Source of the DNA: Hyphomicrobiales bacterium
Lineage (GTDB): Bacteria > Pseudomonadota > Alphaproteobacteria > Rhizobiales > Beijerinckiaceae
NCBI GenBank assembly: GCA_027483505.1
Contig: JAIXUP010000014.1
Location: forward strand, 1-64,000
Direction: 5' to 3'
DNA length: 64,000 bases
A program made the translations under genes and the position numbers. A model generated the notes under the pieces. That model saw only the letters and a program-made list of their open reading frames with translations, ran no database searches and was not told the DNA's origin. Of this stretch, positions 10,544 through 19,440 are shown piece after piece (the stretch's first letter is position 1; each line of letters begins with the position of its first letter).

Positions 10544-12115
10544 TCAATTCACCTGCGCGAACCAGAGCCTGACATACTCGTCGGCGAATACAGGCACCTC
10601 GATCGACTTCTTCATGGCCCAGGCCACCGGCTGCTGGTGAAGCGGGATGAAATAGGCCTCGTCACGGACAATCTTGAGCGCTTCGGTCAGCATGGCCCGC
10701 CGCTTCGGCTCGTCGAGTTCGACGGCTGACCGCTTGGTCAGGTCATCGAGCCTCGGATCAGACAGTCCATTCGGGTTGTTGCCGCCGAGCGAGCCGGTCT
10801 TGGAGTGCAGCAGCGCGGATGCAACCGAGTAGCCGTCCATCGGCGGCAATGTGGCCCAGCCGAGGATGTAGACATCGCTTTCGCCCTTGTCGACCAACGG
10901 GAAATAGGTGGTGCGGCTCTGGGTCTTGAGGTCCACCTGGATGCCGGCGCGGGTCCACATGGCGGCAATCGCCACGCAGGTCTGCTCATCGGCGATGTAT
11001 CTGTCGTTGGAGCAGTCGAGCTTGGTCTTGAAACCGTTTGGATAGCCGGCATCAGCCAGCAGTTTCTTGGCCGTGTCGACATTGAACGCCAGCGGCTTGT
11101 CGAGGTCTGCCGAGTAACCGGGGATTGGCGGCGCGACCATGGTGCCGACATTGCGCGACTTGCCGCGCATGACGCGGCGCTGGATGGTGTCGAGATCGAC
11201 CGCATGCCAGAGCGCCTGCCGCACGCGCCTGTCCTTCATCGGGTTCGGCTTGCCGGGGTCGCCCTGCAGTTCGGCGCGGTGGTTGAGGCCAAGGAAGATC
11301 AACCGGAGCGAGGGCTCCTCGATCACCTTGAAGGCGTCCGCCGCGCCGATGCGCGCCAGATCCTGCAGGGGCGCGGGAGCCATCATGTCGATCTCGCCGG
11401 AGAGCAGCGCGGCGACGCGTGGGGCATCCGACCTGATCGGGCGGAATTCGATGCGTGTCAGGTTATGGGCCGGCTTGTCCCACCAGTTGGGATTGACGTT
11501 CATGATCGTCCGGTTGTCGGGCTGGTATGTCTCCAGAACGAACGGGCCTGTACCGTTGGCGTTGGTCGATGCGAAGGTGGTGACCCCGGTCGTGGTGTTG
11601 CCGGGAACCACCGCGTTGTTGGCCTCGAGCCAGGCCTTGTTCATGATGAAGATGCCCGACAGGTCGTTGAGCAGCAGCGGATAAGGCCCGGTCAGCACGA
11701 AATCGACCGTGAAATCGTCGACCTTCTCCGCCGCAGTCACATTCGACAGGTTGCCGCGGGCGCGCGCGCCGGGATGAATCAGCCGCGTGATCGAAGCGAC
11801 GACGTCATCGGCGGTGAATGGATTGCCATTGTGGAACTTGACGCCCTGCCGGAGCGTGAAGCGCCAGCGGTTCGGCTCGACGATGCGCCAGGAGGTCGCC
11901 AGCGCAGGCTCGATCTGGAGGTCCTTGTTGCGCCTCACCAGCGGGTCGTAGATGTGATGGTGCATGTTGGAGGTGAAACTCTCCGTATGCGCATAGGGGT
12001 CCATCGTGGCGATGTCGCCCTGCGATGACCAGCGCAACGTCTTGGCCTCAGCAGCGCCCGCCGCGATCGCGAGCAGCCCTGCCGCCGCAAGACCCATCAT
12101 CCTCACCATTGCCAT
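10544..12115 (-). CDS. Dipeptide-type ABC transporter solute-binding protein (SBP_bac_5)
   Basis: The 523-residue protein has a signal peptide (MAMVRMMGLAAAGLLAIAAGAAEA, cleavage before KTLRW) and no lipobox, so it should be soluble in the periplasm. The family-5 features are DPYAHTESFTSNMHHHIYDPLVRRNKDLQIEPALATSW and RFTLRQGVKFHNGNPFTADDVVASI. The GGGGGA ribosome site lies before the ATG pair. It is the first gene of a five-gene operon (binding protein, two permeases, double ATPase, amidohydrolase). The ligand may be a peptide, an opine-like or a heterocyclic compound; sequence alone does not tell. Confidence 0.93.
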   Translation of the reverse strand: MAMVRMMGLAAAGLLAIAAGAAEAKTLRWSSQGDIATMDPYAHTESFTSNMHHHIYDPLVRRNKDLQIEPALATSWRIVEPNRWRFTLRQGVKFHNGNPFTADDVVASITRLIHPGARARGNLSNVTAAEKVDDFTVDFVLTGPYPLLLNDLSGIFIMNKAWLEANNAVVPGNTTTGVTTFASTNANGTGPFVLETYQPDNRTIMNVNPNWWDKPAHNLTRIEFRPIRSDAPRVAALLSGEIDMMAPAPLQDLARIGAADAFKVIEEPSLRLIFLGLNHRAELQGDPGKPNPMKDRRVRQALWHAVDLDTIQRRVMRGKSRNVGTMVAPPIPGYSADLDKPLAFNVDTAKKLLADAGYPNGFKTKLDCSNDRYIADEQTCVAIAAMWTRAGIQVDLKTQSRTTYFPLVDKGESDVYILGWATLPPMDGYSVASALLHSKTGSLGGNNPNGLSDPRLDDLTKRSAVELDEPKRRAMLTEALKIVRDEAYFIPLHQQPVAWAMKKSIEVPVFADEYVRLWFAQVN

Positions 12116-12216
12116 TGTCCAGATCCCCCGATTGATGTCTTGAAGTCAGTTAACGACCGAAGCCGCACCGGCGTCAACGCCTCGCAAGCGCCAGCCACCT
12201 TGTGCCGGATGCGGCG

Positions 12217-13710
12217 TCAGGCCACGATCGCTTCCGCTTCGATCTCGACAAGGTAGTCGCCGACCAGGCGCCCGACCTCAAGCAGCGTGTTGGCGGGCCT
12301 GATATCCCCGAAACAGCGCCCATGCGCACGCGAAACGGGCTCCCAGTCATCGGCGTTGGCAAGATAGACGCGGGTGCGCACCACGTCCTCCAGCTTGCCG
12401 CCCAGGGATGTGATGCTGGCTGCGATCTTGTCGAGAATGTAGGTGGCCTGCGCACCCGGGTCGCCCGGCGCGATCACCGTTCCCTTGCCATGGGTGGCGG
12501 TCGTTCCGCTGACCAGGATGCGGTCGCCGATTCGCATCGCCCGGCTGTAGCCTGCGAGCGGCTCCCAGACGCTGCCGGAATCGACCCTGAGCCGGTCCGG
12601 CCTGCCGGGCACAGGCGCTGCCTCGTAGACCTTGGGAAAACTGTCGAGATGGTGGCTGAGGTCGCCGGACGCGGTCAGGAAGGGCGGCTTGCGGTACTCA
12701 TCGCCACAATCGCCCGGGACCGGCCTGGTCAGCGCAAGAGCCGCATCGAGCCGCGCATGATCCTCGTCATCCAGCGCAAAGCCGAACAGGCGCAGATTGT
12801 CGGCCCGGTGTTCGCGCTCGCCCAGCCGCGCGCCGACAATCACGGCGGCGACGGCCTTTTGCTCAAGCACCCAACGCGTTGCGACATTGGCCACCGAGAC
12901 GCCGTGCTTGCGGGCAATGGCCGCGCACGCCGCCAGCACCTGCTGCACGGGGCCCCAGCCGCCGATCTGGTCGATGAAGCGTTTGTACTTGGATTTGGAC
13001 CAGTCCGGGATGTCAGCGCCGGTCGGCTCCGGCCTGCCGACCCAGCGGTCCGTGAGAAAGCCGCCGCCGAGCGTGCCATAGGCCAGCAGGCTCACGCCGG
13101 ATTGCGCGCAGAACGCACTCATCGCGCCCGCCGCACGCCGGTCGAGCAGCGAGAACGAGACCTGGTTTGTCGCGATCGGGATGCCATGGCTGACGAGCAG
13201 GCGCAGGTGGTCCGTGTCGAAATTGGTCAGTCCGAGATGCAGGAAGCGCCCCTCGGCCCGCATCCCCGCCATCTCCGAGAGCGCGTCGATGTAGGCGGGA
13301 TGCTCGAACATCCACCAATGGAACTGCATCAGGTCGATGCAGTCGCTCTTCATGCGGGCAAGCGAGGTCCCGCAGCCGGCCCGAACGATCTCCGGCGTCA
13401 TCAGCCCCGGCGTCGGGCACCATTTGGTGAAGGCGCGCGGACGGCCGTGCGGACCAGCCTTGATGTCGCCGGCCGCGATGCGGTCGAACAGCCTGCCGGT
13501 GATGACCTCGGCGCTGCCATAGTGATCGGCCATATCAAAGGCGTCGAAGCCGGCCGCGGCATAGGCGGCCATGGCGTCTGAAGCCTTGTCCGGATCGAGA
13601 GGCGTGCCCCCTCGCTCCATGTCCGCCACTTGCCAGAGGCCGGTGACGACGCGCGGGATGCTGAGCCCCGGGGCGAGTTCGACCCGGGGCGGAACCGATG
13701 GGACAGACAC
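12217..13710 (-). CDS. Aldo/keto reductase fused to a RidA-like domain
   Basis: A 497-residue two-domain protein. Residues about 1-345 form an aldo/keto reductase with the tetrad visible as D59 and Y64 (DMADHYG), K96 (FTKWCP) and H131 (LMQFHWW). Residues about 375-497 form a RidA/YjgF-like trimer-type domain (SRAMRIGDRILVSGTTAT, then ATYILDKIAASITSLGGKLEDVVRTRVYL, ending VEIEAEAIVA). The RidA arginine in the PAR-S position is N474 here (RPANTLLEV), so classical imine deamination may not occur. The GTG at 13710 has AGGCAAGAG upstream. It follows the Liv binding-protein gene by 9 bases and is probably cotranscribed. Confidence 0.88.
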   Translation of the reverse strand: MSVPSVPPRVELAPGLSIPRVVTGLWQVADMERGGTPLDPDKASDAMAAYAAAGFDAFDMADHYGSAEVITGRLFDRIAAGDIKAGPHGRPRAFTKWCPTPGLMTPEIVRAGCGTSLARMKSDCIDLMQFHWWMFEHPAYIDALSEMAGMRAEGRFLHLGLTNFDTDHLRLLVSHGIPIATNQVSFSLLDRRAAGAMSAFCAQSGVSLLAYGTLGGGFLTDRWVGRPEPTGADIPDWSKSKYKRFIDQIGGWGPVQQVLAACAAIARKHGVSVANVATRWVLEQKAVAAVIVGARLGEREHRADNLRLFGFALDDEDHARLDAALALTRPVPGDCGDEYRKPPFLTASGDLSHHLDSFPKVYEAAPVPGRPDRLRVDSGSVWEPLAGYSRAMRIGDRILVSGTTATHGKGTVIAPGDPGAQATYILDKIAASITSLGGKLEDVVRTRVYLANADDWEPVSRAHGRCFGDIRPANTLLEVGRLVGDYLVEIEAEAIVA

Positions 13711-13719
13711 GCTCTTGCC

Positions 13720-15009
13720 TTACTTCGGCAGCCGCGCCTTGACGGCGTTGACCTCGTCGGTTGTCATCTCGCCGACGGTGGTCACGTTGCCGTCCTGGAT
13801 GCGCCACTTGCGGAACGGGCCGGTGATGTCGCCGTTGGCGTCGAAGGACACCGCGCCGATGACGCCGACATACTGGATCGGCTTGCCTTCCTTGATGAGC
13901 TGCAGCGCTTTCCTGAAGTTGTCCGCGCCCGCATGGATGACTTCGCCCGGCCCGCCGGTGACCTTCCGGATCGACTCGCGAATGGCCGCGCTGTCGGCCT
14001 TGCCGGCATGCGCGATGGCGAGACCAAGGATGGCCGCCGCGTCATAGGCCCGGTCCGCCGCCGGAGCATTGGCGTCGAAGCCGCCGGACATCGCCGGATA
14101 GGCCTTCGCGAAATACTCGGTCGACGGGGTCTTCACCGTGCCGGACGACGTGCCGTAGGCATTGTTGAGGAAGCGCGGGCCTACATCGCGGATGAAATCG
14201 GCGCTGTTCATGCCGTCATTGAGCAGGAAGGTCTGGGCGCCGCCCTGGCTGATCCAGGTGCGGGCGATGTTGGTGCCATCGCCCGGATAGGCGATGAGAT
14301 ACAGTGCCTTCGGGTCGCCCTTCATCGCCGCCGTCACTTCGGGCGCATAGCTCGGCTGGTTCTGGTTGTACGGCGTGGTCGACAGGATCTTGCCGCCCAG
14401 CGCCTCATAGGCGCGGCGGAACTCGTTGAACATGTTCACGCCGAAGTCGTTGTTGACGTGGATGACCGCCAGTTCCTTCAGGTTCTGGTCGATGGCGTAT
14501 TTGGCGGCGGCGACCCCCTGCAGCGCGTCAGAGGTGATCGTGCGGAAGAACACGCCCTTGGACTGCCCTTCGCTGGCGATTCGCGTCAGGGTCGGCGAGG
14601 ATGAGGCGGGTGAAATCTGCACCACGCCGGCATTGGCGGTGACGGAGGTCAGGATCGGGATCGACACCGACGAGATGATGCCGCCGATGATGGCCGGCAC
14701 GCGGCGCAGGTCGACGAGCTGGCGGGCCTGATCCACCGCGACGGTTCCCTGGCTCTGGGCGTCGCGCAGATCGATCGCAAGTGTGCAGCCAGCGGCGCCG
14801 CCGGCCTCGTTGATGTCCCTGAAGGCCAGCTCGGCGGATTTCGAGGCCGCCTGTCCGAAGCGCCCGGCAGGGCCGGTCAGCGACACGACCATGCCGATCG
14901 TGGTGGTGCAGGCCTGCGCCTGCGCAGCCTGCGGCATAAGGGCCACTGACAGGGCGAGGGCCGACAGGGAGGCGGCAAGGGTACGGGCGAGACCAACAGA
15001 CGCAGACAT
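13720..15009 (-). CDS. Branched-chain amino acid/amide (HAAT) ABC solute-binding protein
   Basis: A 429-residue periplasmic type I binding protein. It starts MSASVGLARTLAASL with a cleavable signal ending PQAAQAQA, then shows IGMVVSLTGPAGRFGQAASKSAELAFRDINEAGG and the RQLVDLRRVPAIIGGIISS and ISPASSSPTL ligand-loop signatures. The gene is followed by the reductase-RidA fusion. Its permeases and ATPases are most likely the livGFHM genes 2 to 5 kb away on the opposite strand, since neither set has another partner in the window. The ligand is probably an amino acid or amide derivative. Confidence 0.9.
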   Translation of the reverse strand: MSASVGLARTLAASLSALALSVALMPQAAQAQACTTTIGMVVSLTGPAGRFGQAASKSAELAFRDINEAGGAAGCTLAIDLRDAQSQGTVAVDQARQLVDLRRVPAIIGGIISSVSIPILTSVTANAGVVQISPASSSPTLTRIASEGQSKGVFFRTITSDALQGVAAAKYAIDQNLKELAVIHVNNDFGVNMFNEFRRAYEALGGKILSTTPYNQNQPSYAPEVTAAMKGDPKALYLIAYPGDGTNIARTWISQGGAQTFLLNDGMNSADFIRDVGPRFLNNAYGTSSGTVKTPSTEYFAKAYPAMSGGFDANAPAADRAYDAAAILGLAIAHAGKADSAAIRESIRKVTGGPGEVIHAGADNFRKALQLIKEGKPIQYVGVIGAVSFDANGDITGPFRKWRIQDGNVTTVGEMTTDEVNAVKARLPK

Positions 15010-15126
15010 GGGGCACTTCCTCCAGCGGAGCCGATCATTGAGCGGCAAGACAGCGATGGGGCCAATCTTGACCGGGCAAGCGCATTTGGCAAGCGCACTG
15101 CGGAATGAACGGTGACAGGCGCCGGT

Positions 15127-15546
15127 TCAGCCGGCCTCGACCCAGGTTTCGTGCACTGCAAGCCAGACCAGCCCGTTGCGGGCGCCATCCTTCTCCTCGA
15201 AAACCCCGGTCACGCGGCGTCGCGTGTCCACACCTGCGACATGCTGGCACTCGTCATAGGAGGCGAGGTGAACCGATCCGCGTTGCAGGAGCGGCGCGAC
15301 ATTCTCGATCCAGATCCGAAAATCCGGTCCGCGGCTGCCATGTGCGTTGGCCAGCCAGCCAACGACTGTTGCCTGATCAAGGCGCTTGCCGGTCGGGCCG
15401 ACCATGGTGAAATCCGGACTGAGCGCCGCGCGCAATTCGGCGAAGGCGGCCGCTCCCGCTTCAAGACGGCCGGACAGCCAGCCATCGAAGAAGACGTGCA
15501 GCGCCACGATCTCACGGCCCGCAGCGCTGGACTCGGCCAGGGTCAT
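15127..15546 (-). CDS. NTF2-like (DUF4440-type) small protein
   Basis: A 139-residue protein starting at 15546 (MTLAESSAAGREIVALHVFFDGWLSG) with a long N-terminal helix followed by a cone-like beta sheet pattern (LSPDFTMVGPTGKRLDQATVVGWLANAHG; FRIWIENVAPLLQRGSVHLASYDEC), as in the SnoaL/DUF4440 group. It begins 5 bases after the stop of the second aldo/keto reductase. Function unknown; members act as small hydrolases, isomerases or ligand-binding proteins. Confidence 0.7.
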   Translation of the reverse strand: MTLAESSAAGREIVALHVFFDGWLSGRLEAGAAAFAELRAALSPDFTMVGPTGKRLDQATVVGWLANAHGSRGPDFRIWIENVAPLLQRGSVHLASYDECQHVAGVDTRRRVTGVFEEKDGARNGLVWLAVHETWVEAG

Positions 15547-15551
15547 GGGGC

Positions 15552-16613
15552 TCAGTCCTTGTTGAGGTTGTACTTCATGATCCGGCCATGGCGGCCTTCG
15601 CGGTCGCGCTCCAGCGTGTAGGTGTCGCCAAGCGGGCCGGTGCGCTCCGCCAGCACGGCCGCGATGGCGGCCTTGTCGGCGGCATCGAGCGCGAACCGGA
15701 AAACCGCGAGATTGGCGTCCAGATGGTCGGCATAGCGCGCACCGACGATGACGCCGGCCACATGCGGCTGGTCCAGCATATGGCGCGTCGCCACCGCGGT
15801 CAGCCCGACGCCGTGTTTCTTTGCGATGCCGGCCAGAACCTCCAGCAACCTCTGGAACAGCTCCCAACCGCCGAAATCATCGATGATCAGCTTGTACTTG
15901 ACCAGCGAACGGTTGGCGAAGGGCTCGCCCGGCTCCGGCTGTCCGAGCCAGCGTTCCGACAGGAAGCCGCCGGCGACCGTGCCGTAGCAGAGAAGCTGGA
16001 GGCCCGTTGCCGCGCACAGGCCCGTCAGGCCGTGTTCGGGCCGCGCATCCAGCAGCGAATACTGGGTCTGCATCGAGACCAGCGGCACGCCCGCCGCCAT
16101 CATGGCCGCCGTCTGCGTGCTGCTGAAATTGGTGGCGCCGATCCGGTCGATCTTGCCGGCCCTGGCGAGGTCGGTCAGCATCAGCGCCGTCTCGATCATG
16201 CCGTCCGCCTCATAGTTCCACCAGTGGAACTGGACGAGATCGAGCCGCTCCGTCCGCAGCCGTTTCAGGGAGCGGTCGATGATCCCTTCAACATAGTCAC
16301 GCCGGATCGAACCAAGCTGGTCCCAGTCGGGCACGAACTTGGTGTGGACCTTCAGTTGTCTGAGTGCCGCCTCGCCGCGCTGCCGCACCAGTTGCGCCCT
16401 GAACGCACCGATCAATTCCTCGACGCCCGTGTAGATGTCGGCGCAGTCAAAGGCGGTGACGCCAGCGTCGATGAAGGCGAACATGTCGCCGATCGCCCGC
16501 GCGTGATCCACGTCGCCATGGCCGCCGGCCAATTGCCAGCCGCCGCGCAATAGGCGCGAGAAGCGGTAGTCCGGTCCAAAGGCGGACTGTTCGACGGTCA
16601 GGGGTTCCGGCAT
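15552..16613 (-). CDS. Aldo/keto reductase
   Basis: A 353-residue cytoplasmic NAD(P)H-dependent oxidoreductase with the tetrad D56, Y61 (FDCADIY), K92 (VHTKFVP) and H130 (LVQFHWWNYE). It is clearly paralogous to the reductase half of the fusion at 12217-13710: both share QFHWW, a L(A/C)YGT-(L/V)-(G/A)GGFL-(T/S)-(D/E)RW core and VIVGAR near the end. It stands between the TIGR04076 gene (3 bases upstream) and the NTF2-like gene, forming one leftward transcript. Substrate unknown, presumably a carbonyl or lactol intermediate of the pathway this island encodes. Confidence 0.9.
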   Translation of the reverse strand: MPEPLTVEQSAFGPDYRFSRLLRGGWQLAGGHGDVDHARAIGDMFAFIDAGVTAFDCADIYTGVEELIGAFRAQLVRQRGEAALRQLKVHTKFVPDWDQLGSIRRDYVEGIIDRSLKRLRTERLDLVQFHWWNYEADGMIETALMLTDLARAGKIDRIGATNFSSTQTAAMMAAGVPLVSMQTQYSLLDARPEHGLTGLCAATGLQLLCYGTVAGGFLSERWLGQPEPGEPFANRSLVKYKLIIDDFGGWELFQRLLEVLAGIAKKHGVGLTAVATRHMLDQPHVAGVIVGARYADHLDANLAVFRFALDAADKAAIAAVLAERTGPLGDTYTLERDREGRHGRIMKYNLNKD

Positions 16614-16616
16614 GGC

Positions 16617-16961
16617 TCAGCCCTCCCCTATCAGGGGAACAGCCGTGGTCTCGGCATGACTGAACCGGCGCTTGCCCATCCGCGTGATGCGGAAGCGGGT
16701 TGGGCAGTTGGGATCGGGACAGGCGACTGCGGCATCCGTGGTCATCCAGTCATTGGGATGGGTCGGCCGCTGCTTTGCCGGCAGAAGCGGCAGGAGCGCC
16801 GCCAGCGAGTAGATCGAGAAGCCCTGCCCCGGCGGAAAGTGGAGCATCTCGCCCTTGAGTTCGAAGAAATCTCCCACTTGTGCACCACAAAAGATCCGCG
16901 CACCCTCGGGAGCGACGACCTCGACCTTGAGATCGTAAAGCTCGAAACTATCATCTGCCAC
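16617..16961 (-). CDS. TIGR04076 family protein
   Basis: A 114-residue protein matching the TIGR04076 pattern: YDLKVEVV near the start, CGAQVGDFFELKGEMLHFPPGQGFSIYSLAALLPLLPAKQR, NDWM, and a CPDPNCPTRFRI ending with three cysteines in total. I start it at GTG 16961, which has GGGAAGGA about 9 bases upstream; the open frame runs further into the livG region but that would overlap a well supported divergent gene. Function of the family is unknown; the cysteines could bind a metal or cofactor. First gene of the leftward reductase group. Confidence 0.75.
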   Translation of the reverse strand: MADDSFELYDLKVEVVAPEGARIFCGAQVGDFFELKGEMLHFPPGQGFSIYSLAALLPLLPAKQRPTHPNDWMTTDAAVACPDPNCPTRFRITRMGKRRFSHAETTAVPLIGEG

Positions 16962-17036
16962 GATTGTCGCGTCCTTCCCGGCCTGGATCAGAATGCCAAC
17001 AGTGAACCACGTTCCGCCGCCCTGCAATGGTCTGCC

Positions 17037-17792
17037 ATGCTGAGGCTGGAGGCCGTCACCAGGCGTTTTGGCGGGGTCACTGCCGTCGACCAGGTCAGCT
17101 TCGCTGTCGAGACCGGCTCGATCACCGCTGTGATCGGCCCCAATGGCGCGGGCAAGACCACACTGTTCAACTGCGTCGCAGGGCTGTTTCCGCCATCGTC
17201 GGGTCAGATCAGTTTTGAGGGCAAGCCCATCCACGGGCTGCGCCCCGACGCCATCTTCCAGCGCGGTCTTGCGCGGACCTTCCAGATTCCACGCCCATTC
17301 CCGCAGATGACCCTGCTCGACAATGTGATGCTCGCGCCGCTCGGCCAGAGCGGTGAACGCGTTCTCGACAACTGGCTGAACCCGGTACGCGTGGCCCGCG
17401 AGGAGTTGGCCAACCGCGAAAAAGCCCATCACTGGCTGGATTTCGTCGGCCTCGGCGCACTGGCGGGACGGCCGGCCCACATCCTGTCGGGCGGCCAGCG
17501 CAAGCTGTTGGAACTGGCCCGCGTCATGGCCGCGGAGCCCCGCCTTGTCCTGCTCGACGAGCCGGGTGCGGGCGTCAATCCGAAGCTGCTCGACACCATC
17601 GTCGAGAAGATCGCCGCGCTCAACAGTTCGGGGATCACCTTTCTGCTGATCGAGCACAACATGGATCTGGTGGCGGCGCTCTCGCGCAAGGTCATCGTCA
17701 TGGCGGAGGGCCGCGTCCTGATCACCGGCGATGCCGCGACGGTCACCCGCGACCCGCGCGTGATCGAGGCCTATCTCGGCGTCGCCGCATGA
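17037..17792 (+). CDS. livG: HAAT ABC transporter ATP-binding protein (LivG-like)
   Basis: A 251-residue ATPase with Walker A GPNGAGKTT, the LivG-type insert (RTFQIPRPFPQMTLLDNVMLAPLGQ), signature LSGGQRKLLELARVM, Walker B LVLLDEPGAGVNP and the switch histidine in LIEHNMDLV. It is the first gene of the rightward operon livG-livF-livH-livM, divergent from the TIGR04076 gene with about 75 bases between the starts. No strong ribosome site is seen before the ATG at 17037. Confidence 0.92.
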   Translation: MLRLEAVTRRFGGVTAVDQVSFAVETGSITAVIGPNGAGKTTLFNCVAGLFPPSSGQISFEGKPIHGLRPDAIFQRGLARTFQIPRPFPQMTLLDNVMLAPLGQSGERVLDNWLNPVRVAREELANREKAHHWLDFVGLGALAGRPAHILSGGQRKLLELARVMAAEPRLVLLDEPGAGVNPKLLDTIVEKIAALNSSGITFLLIEHNMDLVAALSRKVIVMAEGRVLITGDAATVTRDPRVIEAYLGVAA

Positions 17793-18517
17793 TCGCGCTG
17801 TGTTGCACGGACATCGTCGCCGGTTACGAGCCGGGCTTGCCAATCGTGCGCGGCGCCTCGATCAGCGTGAGGCAGGCAGAGATCTTCGCCATTCTCGGCC
17901 CCAACGGCTCAGGCAAGTCCACGCTGGTGAAGGCCGTCGCAGGGCTGGTGCCGATCCTGTCCGGCAAGGTGATGCTGGGTGACGAGGACATCACGGCGGT
18001 CCCGGCCCACAGGATGATCGGCCGCGGCCTTGCCTTCGTGCCGCAGACCGAGAACATCTTCGCCAATCTGACGGTGGCGGACAACATCGACCTCGCCGCC
18101 TCGATCATGAAGGTCGACAAGCGCCGCCGCCTGCCCGAAATCTACGATCTGTTCCCCGACCTCGCCCGCCAGAAGAGCCTGGTGGCGGGACGCCTCTCCG
18201 GCGGGCAGCGACAGATGCTGGCCTGCGCCCGCGCGCTCGTCACCTCGCCGCGCGTCCTGATGCTGGACGAGCCGTCGGCGGGGCTGTCGCCAAGGCTGGT
18301 CGGCGTGGTGTTCGACAATCTCAGGCAGGTGCGCGCCACTGGCGTCACGATCGTGCTGGTCGAGCAGAATGTGAAGGCAGCCCTCGCGCTCGCCGACCGC
18401 GCCACCGTTCTGGTCGAGGGCAAGGACCGGATCACCGGACCCAGTGGGGAACTCGCCTCCGACGCCGAAATCGCGGCACTCTATTTCGGCCATGGCGGCG
18501 CGGGAAAGGCGGCCTGA
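17789..18517 (+). CDS. livF: HAAT ABC transporter ATP-binding protein (LivF-like)
   Basis: A 242-residue ATPase overlapping livG by 4 bases. It has Walker A GPNGSGKST, signature LSGGQRQMLACARAL, Walker B VLMLDEPSAGLSP and the LivF-typical FVPQTENIFANLTVADNI Q-loop region. It pairs with LivG to energise the permeases that follow. Confidence 0.93.
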   Translation: MIALCCTDIVAGYEPGLPIVRGASISVRQAEIFAILGPNGSGKSTLVKAVAGLVPILSGKVMLGDEDITAVPAHRMIGRGLAFVPQTENIFANLTVADNIDLAASIMKVDKRRRLPEIYDLFPDLARQKSLVAGRLSGGQRQMLACARALVTSPRVLMLDEPSAGLSPRLVGVVFDNLRQVRATGVTIVLVEQNVKAALALADRATVLVEGKDRITGPSGELASDAEIAALYFGHGGAGKAA

Positions 18518-19440
18518 TGCTGCAGTTGATTGCCGACGGGCTGATTGTTGGATCTGTCATCTCGCTGGGCGCGATCGGGGTCACCATGACCTATTCGATC
18601 CTGCGCTTCGCCAATTTCGCCCATGGCGAGTTGCTGACCTGGGGCGCCTATCTGGCGCTGACCTTCCTCGGCTTCTTCGTCGCGCTCGGCGGGGCGGGCC
18701 CGATGCAGCCGATCGGCCCCTTCTCGTTCGGCTGGCCGCTGCTGGCGGCCCTTGCCGCAGCTGCGCTGATGACCGCCCTGCTCGCCCTGCTGGTTGACTG
18801 GCTGCTCTTCGAGCGGCTGCGCGCCCACGGCACGGCAATCGTGCTGGTCATCGCCAGCTTCGGCGCGGCGCTGGCGATGCGCAACCTCCTGCAATTCATC
18901 TATGGCACCTTGCCCGACTACTACAGCCGCGAAATCCAGATCGCGATCCGTCTGGTGCCCCGCGATGTGATGGGCGGCATGCGCATCACCCCCGACCAGT
19001 TGTTCGTGCTTGCCCTCACGGCCGTGACCGTGGTGCTGCTGCACCTGTTCCTGACGTACACCACGCTCGGCAAGGCCATGCGGGCGACCGCCCACAACCC
19101 CGCGCTGGCGCGTCTGACAGGGATCGATGTGCGGGCCGTCATACGGGCCGCCTGGATCATCGGCGCCGTCCTTGCCGCCATCGCGGGCGTGTTCTCGGGG
19201 CTGACGGTGCAGATCCGGCCCGGCCTGGGCTTTGACCTTCTGCTTCCGCTGTTCGCGGCCGCCATCCTCGGCGGCATCGGCAGCGTTTATGGCGCGGTTG
19301 CCGGCGGGCTCATCGTCGGGCTGGCCGAAAGCCTGTCGGTCCCGCTGTTCGGAGCGGAGTACCGCGCCGCCACCGCATTTCTGGTGCTCATCGCCATCCT
19401 GCTCGTGCGCCCGACAGGTCTGTTCGGAGAGCGCAGCTGA
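18517..19440 (+). CDS. livH: HAAT ABC transporter permease (LivH-like)
   Basis: A 307-residue inner-membrane protein with about eight hydrophobic segments and the family opening GLIVGSVISLGAIGVTMTYSILRFANFAHGELLTWGAYLA. The LGKAMRATAHNPALARLTGID segment is the coupling loop and GGIGSVYGAVAGGLIVGLAESL closes the domain. It shares one base with the stop of livF (TGATG). Confidence 0.93.
   Translation: MLQLIADGLIVGSVISLGAIGVTMTYSILRFANFAHGELLTWGAYLALTFLGFFVALGGAGPMQPIGPFSFGWPLLAALAAAALMTALLALLVDWLLFERLRAHGTAIVLVIASFGAALAMRNLLQFIYGTLPDYYSREIQIAIRLVPRDVMGGMRITPDQLFVLALTAVTVVLLHLFLTYTTLGKAMRATAHNPALARLTGIDVRAVIRAAWIIGAVLAAIAGVFSGLTVQIRPGLGFDLLLPLFAAAILGGIGSVYGAVAGGLIVGLAESLSVPLFGAEYRAATAFLVLIAILLVRPTGLFGERS

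Noticed and set aside
10805-12028. 407-residue plus-strand frame opposite the solute-binding protein
   Set aside because: The complementary strand encodes a complete family-5 binding protein with signal peptide; the plus frame has no recognisable motif.
16962-17843. Upstream extension of the TIGR04076 frame to 17843
   Set aside because: It runs antisense through all of livG, and a GTG with a good ribosome site at 16961 gives the family-length protein.
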